NCBI GenBank assembly: GCA_965240325.2
Contig: OZ251252.1
Coordinates: 434,001-498,000 of the forward strand
DNA length: 64,000 nt
Origin: Rebecca billardiae RCC1528
Taxonomy: Eukaryota > Haptophyta
Direction: 5' to 3'
Below are positions 61,523 through 64,000 of this stretch, in pieces. The position numbers and the translations under genes are program-made. Every line of letters starts with the position of its first letter. The first letter of the stretch is position 1. The notes beneath the pieces are model-generated. The model did no database searches. It was not told where the DNA came from and saw only the letters and a list, made by a program, of their open reading frames with translations.

Positions 61523-63215
61523 ATGGCGGACAAGTACCAGAAGGTGGAGAAGATCGGCGAGGGCACGTACGGCGTGGTGTACAAGGCGAAGAACCGCGTC
61601 AACGGCGAGCTGGTCGCGCTGAAGAAGATCCGGCTCGAGGCGGAGGACGAGGGCATTCCGAGCACGGCCATCCGCGAAATATCCATCCTTAAGGAGCTGC
61701 AGCATCCGAACATCGTCAGGTACTGCATGCCGCGGCGCCGCTCGCCCGCGTCCCCCATGCCCGGCCCGAGCTGCGCGACTGCAGGTGCGCCTTGATGCCC
61801 GAGCCCACCGCAGCACTCACACGCGCTCGCCCCACGCGCGTCGCCTGCGGCGCGGCCTCCGCAGGCTCCTCGATGTGATTCACACCGAGAAGAAGCTCAC
61901 GCTCGTCTTCGAGTTCCTGGACCAGGACCTGAAGAAGTTCCTCGACCAGACGGAGGGCAACGTTGACTCAAGGACTCTCAAGGTGTGCACACGTGCGGCG
62001 CGCGCTGCGGCGGCCCGCCAGCGCGGCGCGGCCTCCTGGTGGTGGGCCCGGCTGGTGCCGGTGGTGCGGACGGGTTGGCGCTGACGCAGCTTGCCCCGCG
62101 TGCACCGCGCGTGGCTATGCGTGCGCCTCCCCGCCCGCGCAGACGCTGCTGTACCAGCTCCTCCGCGGCGTGGCGTTCTGCCACGACAGGCGCGTGCTGC
62201 ACCGCGACCTCAAGCCGCAGAACCTGCTCATCAACAAGGTGCGGACTGGGCGGCGGGGGGCGCACGCGCGCACGCGGGGCATGCGCGACCCGGCGCGCGC
62301 GGGCGGAATGCGGGGCGCTGAACACCCCGCTCCCTTCCGTGCGCGCGTCCGCGCTGCCTGCGCCGCCACTGCCGTCGCCGTCGTCGCCGCGCGCGTGCGT
62401 GTGCGTGCGCGTGCGTGTGCGTGTGCGCGCAGGATGGCGCCCTGAAGCTTGCGGACTTCGGCCTCGCGCGCGCTTTCGGCATTCCAGTTCGTAGCTACAC
62501 ACACGAGGTGCGCACGCGTGCCCGAGCTCGACGCTCGGGACAGCTTGCGCCGGCGCTGGCGCGGCGAGCCGGGGCTGCCCCTCGGCAGGCGCGCGCTCCC
62601 GAGCAAGCCCGCGCCGGCGGGTCAGCGCTGACCGCCTCGCTCGGCGCCCGGCGCGCGCTGCGCAGGTGGTCACACTCTGGTACCGCGCCCCGGACGTGCT
62701 GATGGGATCCCGCAAGTACTCGACGCCAGTGGACATGTGGTCGGTCGGCTGCATCTTCGGCGAGATCGCGTCGGGCCGGCCGCTCTTCCCGGGCTCGTCG
62801 GAGGAGGACCAGCTGATGCGCATCTTCCGACTGCTCGGCACGCCCAACGAGGAGTCGTGGCCGAGCATGGCCGAGCTCCCGGAGTTCAAAACGGACTACC
62901 CGCACTACGATGCGCAGCCGCTATCAAAGATCTGCCCGAAGCTGGATGCGGTGGTGCGCGCACGCCTTAGCCGCGCGCTGTGCGCACCGCAGCGCACCTC
63001 GTCCTCGGCCGCGCGCTGAGCCTCGCGCCACGCGGACGCGTGCCGTGCGGCGCCGCCGTGCGCAGGGCCTCGACCTGCTGTCGTGCATGCTAAGATACGA
63101 GCCGTCGTCCAGGATCTCGGCCAAGCAGGCGATGGCTCACCCCTTCTTCGACGACCTCGACCCGGCGTTCAAGAATGGTGCCATGCCCTCCGGCCCTGCC
63201 AGCGGTGCCCGATGA
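61523..63215 (+). CDS. PSTAIRE cyclin-dependent kinase (CDK1/CDK2/CDKA type), 6 exons
   Basis: Model: join(61523..61719, 61865..61982, 62143..62238, 62433..62507, 62666..62953, 63066..63215), 307 aa, close to the usual ~300. Visible features: GEGTYG loop with inhibitory-site residues Thr15 and Tyr16, Lys34 in VALKK, PSTAIRE helix 46-52, HRDLKPQN with catalytic Asp127, DFG at 145-147, activation-loop Thr160 in [13 protein letters not shown], and [12 protein letters not shown]. The PSTAIRE sequence places it with the cell-cycle master kinases that bind A/B-type cyclins and Cks. Introns are 145, 160, 194, 158 and 112 nt; all junctions rebuild conserved kinase sequence (for example HPNIV-RLLDVIH and [13 protein letters not shown]). 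The short tail after HPFFDDLDP is lineage-specific. CDK1 versus CDK2 orthology cannot be decided in a protist. Confidence 0.95.
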
Positions 63216-63838
63216 TCGCGATTTCCACCGCCGCAAGCGTGAGGATGCAGCTGCTCAGGCGCGCACGGCTCGCCCGACCCGACCAGTGCACCGACGGCAC
63301 CTCGAGGCGCACGCGCTCGCCTGTGTGCCACATCACGCCGGCGCCGAACCACGGGCACAGCCGAGTGTCCAATGGCTGCCGCCACAGCGTCAGGCGTCAG
63401 CAGTCGGCACCCCGCGCCCGCGGCGTTGGACGTGACCCGCGGGCGTGCAGACCATCAGACATCATCAGTCCATCACGGATCGCCACGCGCCGCGGCCGAG
63501 CCTCCCGTGCCGCCGCCCGTGCGCGACTCTGCGAGCCGACAGGCCGAGCCGCTCGGCGTGCGCGCGCGTTCCGCTCTGCTCATATGAAATCTGCATCGAC
63601 GACATCTGCGAGGGGAGAGGCCGCCCGGTATTGTCAATGACGAGCCACAACCCACGCCTCATCAGAAAAATCCGCGCCGCAGAGGCGACGACAATTGTTT
63701 ACGACGCGCGCGCGACGACGACGTACGTGATGTATCGTAGTCGTCGTTATTTTTATTATTTGATTTTTCATCGCGCGCATCACCGCGCGCGCGTGTACTG
63801 TATTTTAGCATCAGTCGCGCATATCTTTTCACGCCGCG
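63216..63838. other. Intergenic region, no gene seen
   Basis: 623 bp. The part after 63650 is less GC-rich and may hold the promoter of the next gene; nothing else is recognised. Confidence 0.4.
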
Positions 63839-64000
63839 ATGGCGGCGGCAACCACCGTCGTCGTCGACGACGACCTCTGTCCATCAATGTTGGAAGAGAG
63901 CCGGACGCCAGCTGCTGATGATGGCGCATGCGCGCACGGTGACTTTGTCGGGCCCGTGACCGCTGTCCACTTTGTCGGCGCCGATGGGCTGCTCGCAGGC
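63839..64000 (+). CDS. 5' end of a possible WD40 protein, WDR6-like (runs off window end)
   Basis: From ATG 63839 the frame is open for 54 codons to the window edge: an acidic start (TTVVVDDDLC) followed by FVGPVTAVHFVGADGLLAG. The last stretch resembles the first propeller strand of WDR6/Trm734-type proteins, which begin with a phrase like PVTGLxxxxxxLLAGEGP. WDR6 partners a tRNA 2'-O-methyltransferase. The evidence is under 20 residues, so the family name is tentative, although a gene start here is plausible. Confidence 0.4.
   Translation, partial: MAAATTVVVDDDLCPSMLEESRTPAADDGACAHGDFVGPVTAVHFVGADGLLAG

Noticed and set aside
1-64000. tRNA or rRNA genes
   Set aside because: I saw no convincing tRNA B-box/A-box pair or rRNA core sequence; a covariance-model scan would be needed to exclude one.

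Overview
This is nuclear DNA of a GC-rich, intron-bearing, flagellated eukaryote. The gene set includes SAS-6, an outer-dynein-arm docking protein, a kinesin-12, EF2, a PSTAIRE-type CDK, dolichyldiphosphatase and a DnaJ protein, so the window is neither bacterial nor viral. The very high GC, short introns (91-344 nt) with mostly GTGCG donors, many sulfotransferases and divergent gene pairs suggest a unicellular alga. A haptophyte or related microalga is my best guess, but the sequence alone does not prove it. A 200-base N gap at 21287-21486 marks a scaffold.

Layout. 1-840: 5' end of SAS-6 (minus) divergent from a small ABM-domain membrane protein. 841-4364: no convincing gene, with short palindromes and a possible decayed PH-domain gene. 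4365-13498: kinesin-12 (5 exons, minus) divergent from EF2 (5 exons, plus). 13499-15785: non-coding. 15786-18789: ODA docking protein (4 exons, minus) divergent from dolichyldiphosphatase. 19032-21251: a sulfotransferase-like gene. 21252-29607: gene-poor and repeat-rich, holding the N gap, a 68-bp perfect inverted repeat belonging to a dispersed motif family, a 163-169 bp tandem repeat, a 512-bp MITE-like element and microsatellites. 29608-38128: a second sulfotransferase, an H-NOX gas-sensor domain fused to a TIR-like domain, a coiled-coil protein and a beta-propeller-like membrane protein. 38640-40767: a 2.1-kb near-perfect palindrome whose arms contain degenerate ~182-bp repeats. 40963-51337: three tandem intronless genes encoding glycosyltransferase-sulfotransferase fusions, created by recent duplication of a ~4.19-kb unit. 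A fourth, inverted and mosaic copy lies at 53864-55885. 56264-59235: tandem paralogues with a shared unknown domain and a coiled coil, possibly regulators. 59947-63215: DnaJ divergent from a CDK1/2-like kinase. 63839-64000: 5' end of a possible WDR6-like gene.

Themes. Cell-cycle and flagellar functions (SAS-6, kinesin-12, CDK, ODA docking) and core housekeeping genes sit in compact divergent pairs. They alternate with repeat-rich stretches that host six sulfotransferase-domain genes, all intronless, probably concerned with sulfated glycans. I find the H-NOX-TIR fusion and the amplified, gene-converted GT-ST family the most interesting parts. Exon boundaries were inferred by joining conserved reading frames at GT...AG sites; no transcript evidence was available.
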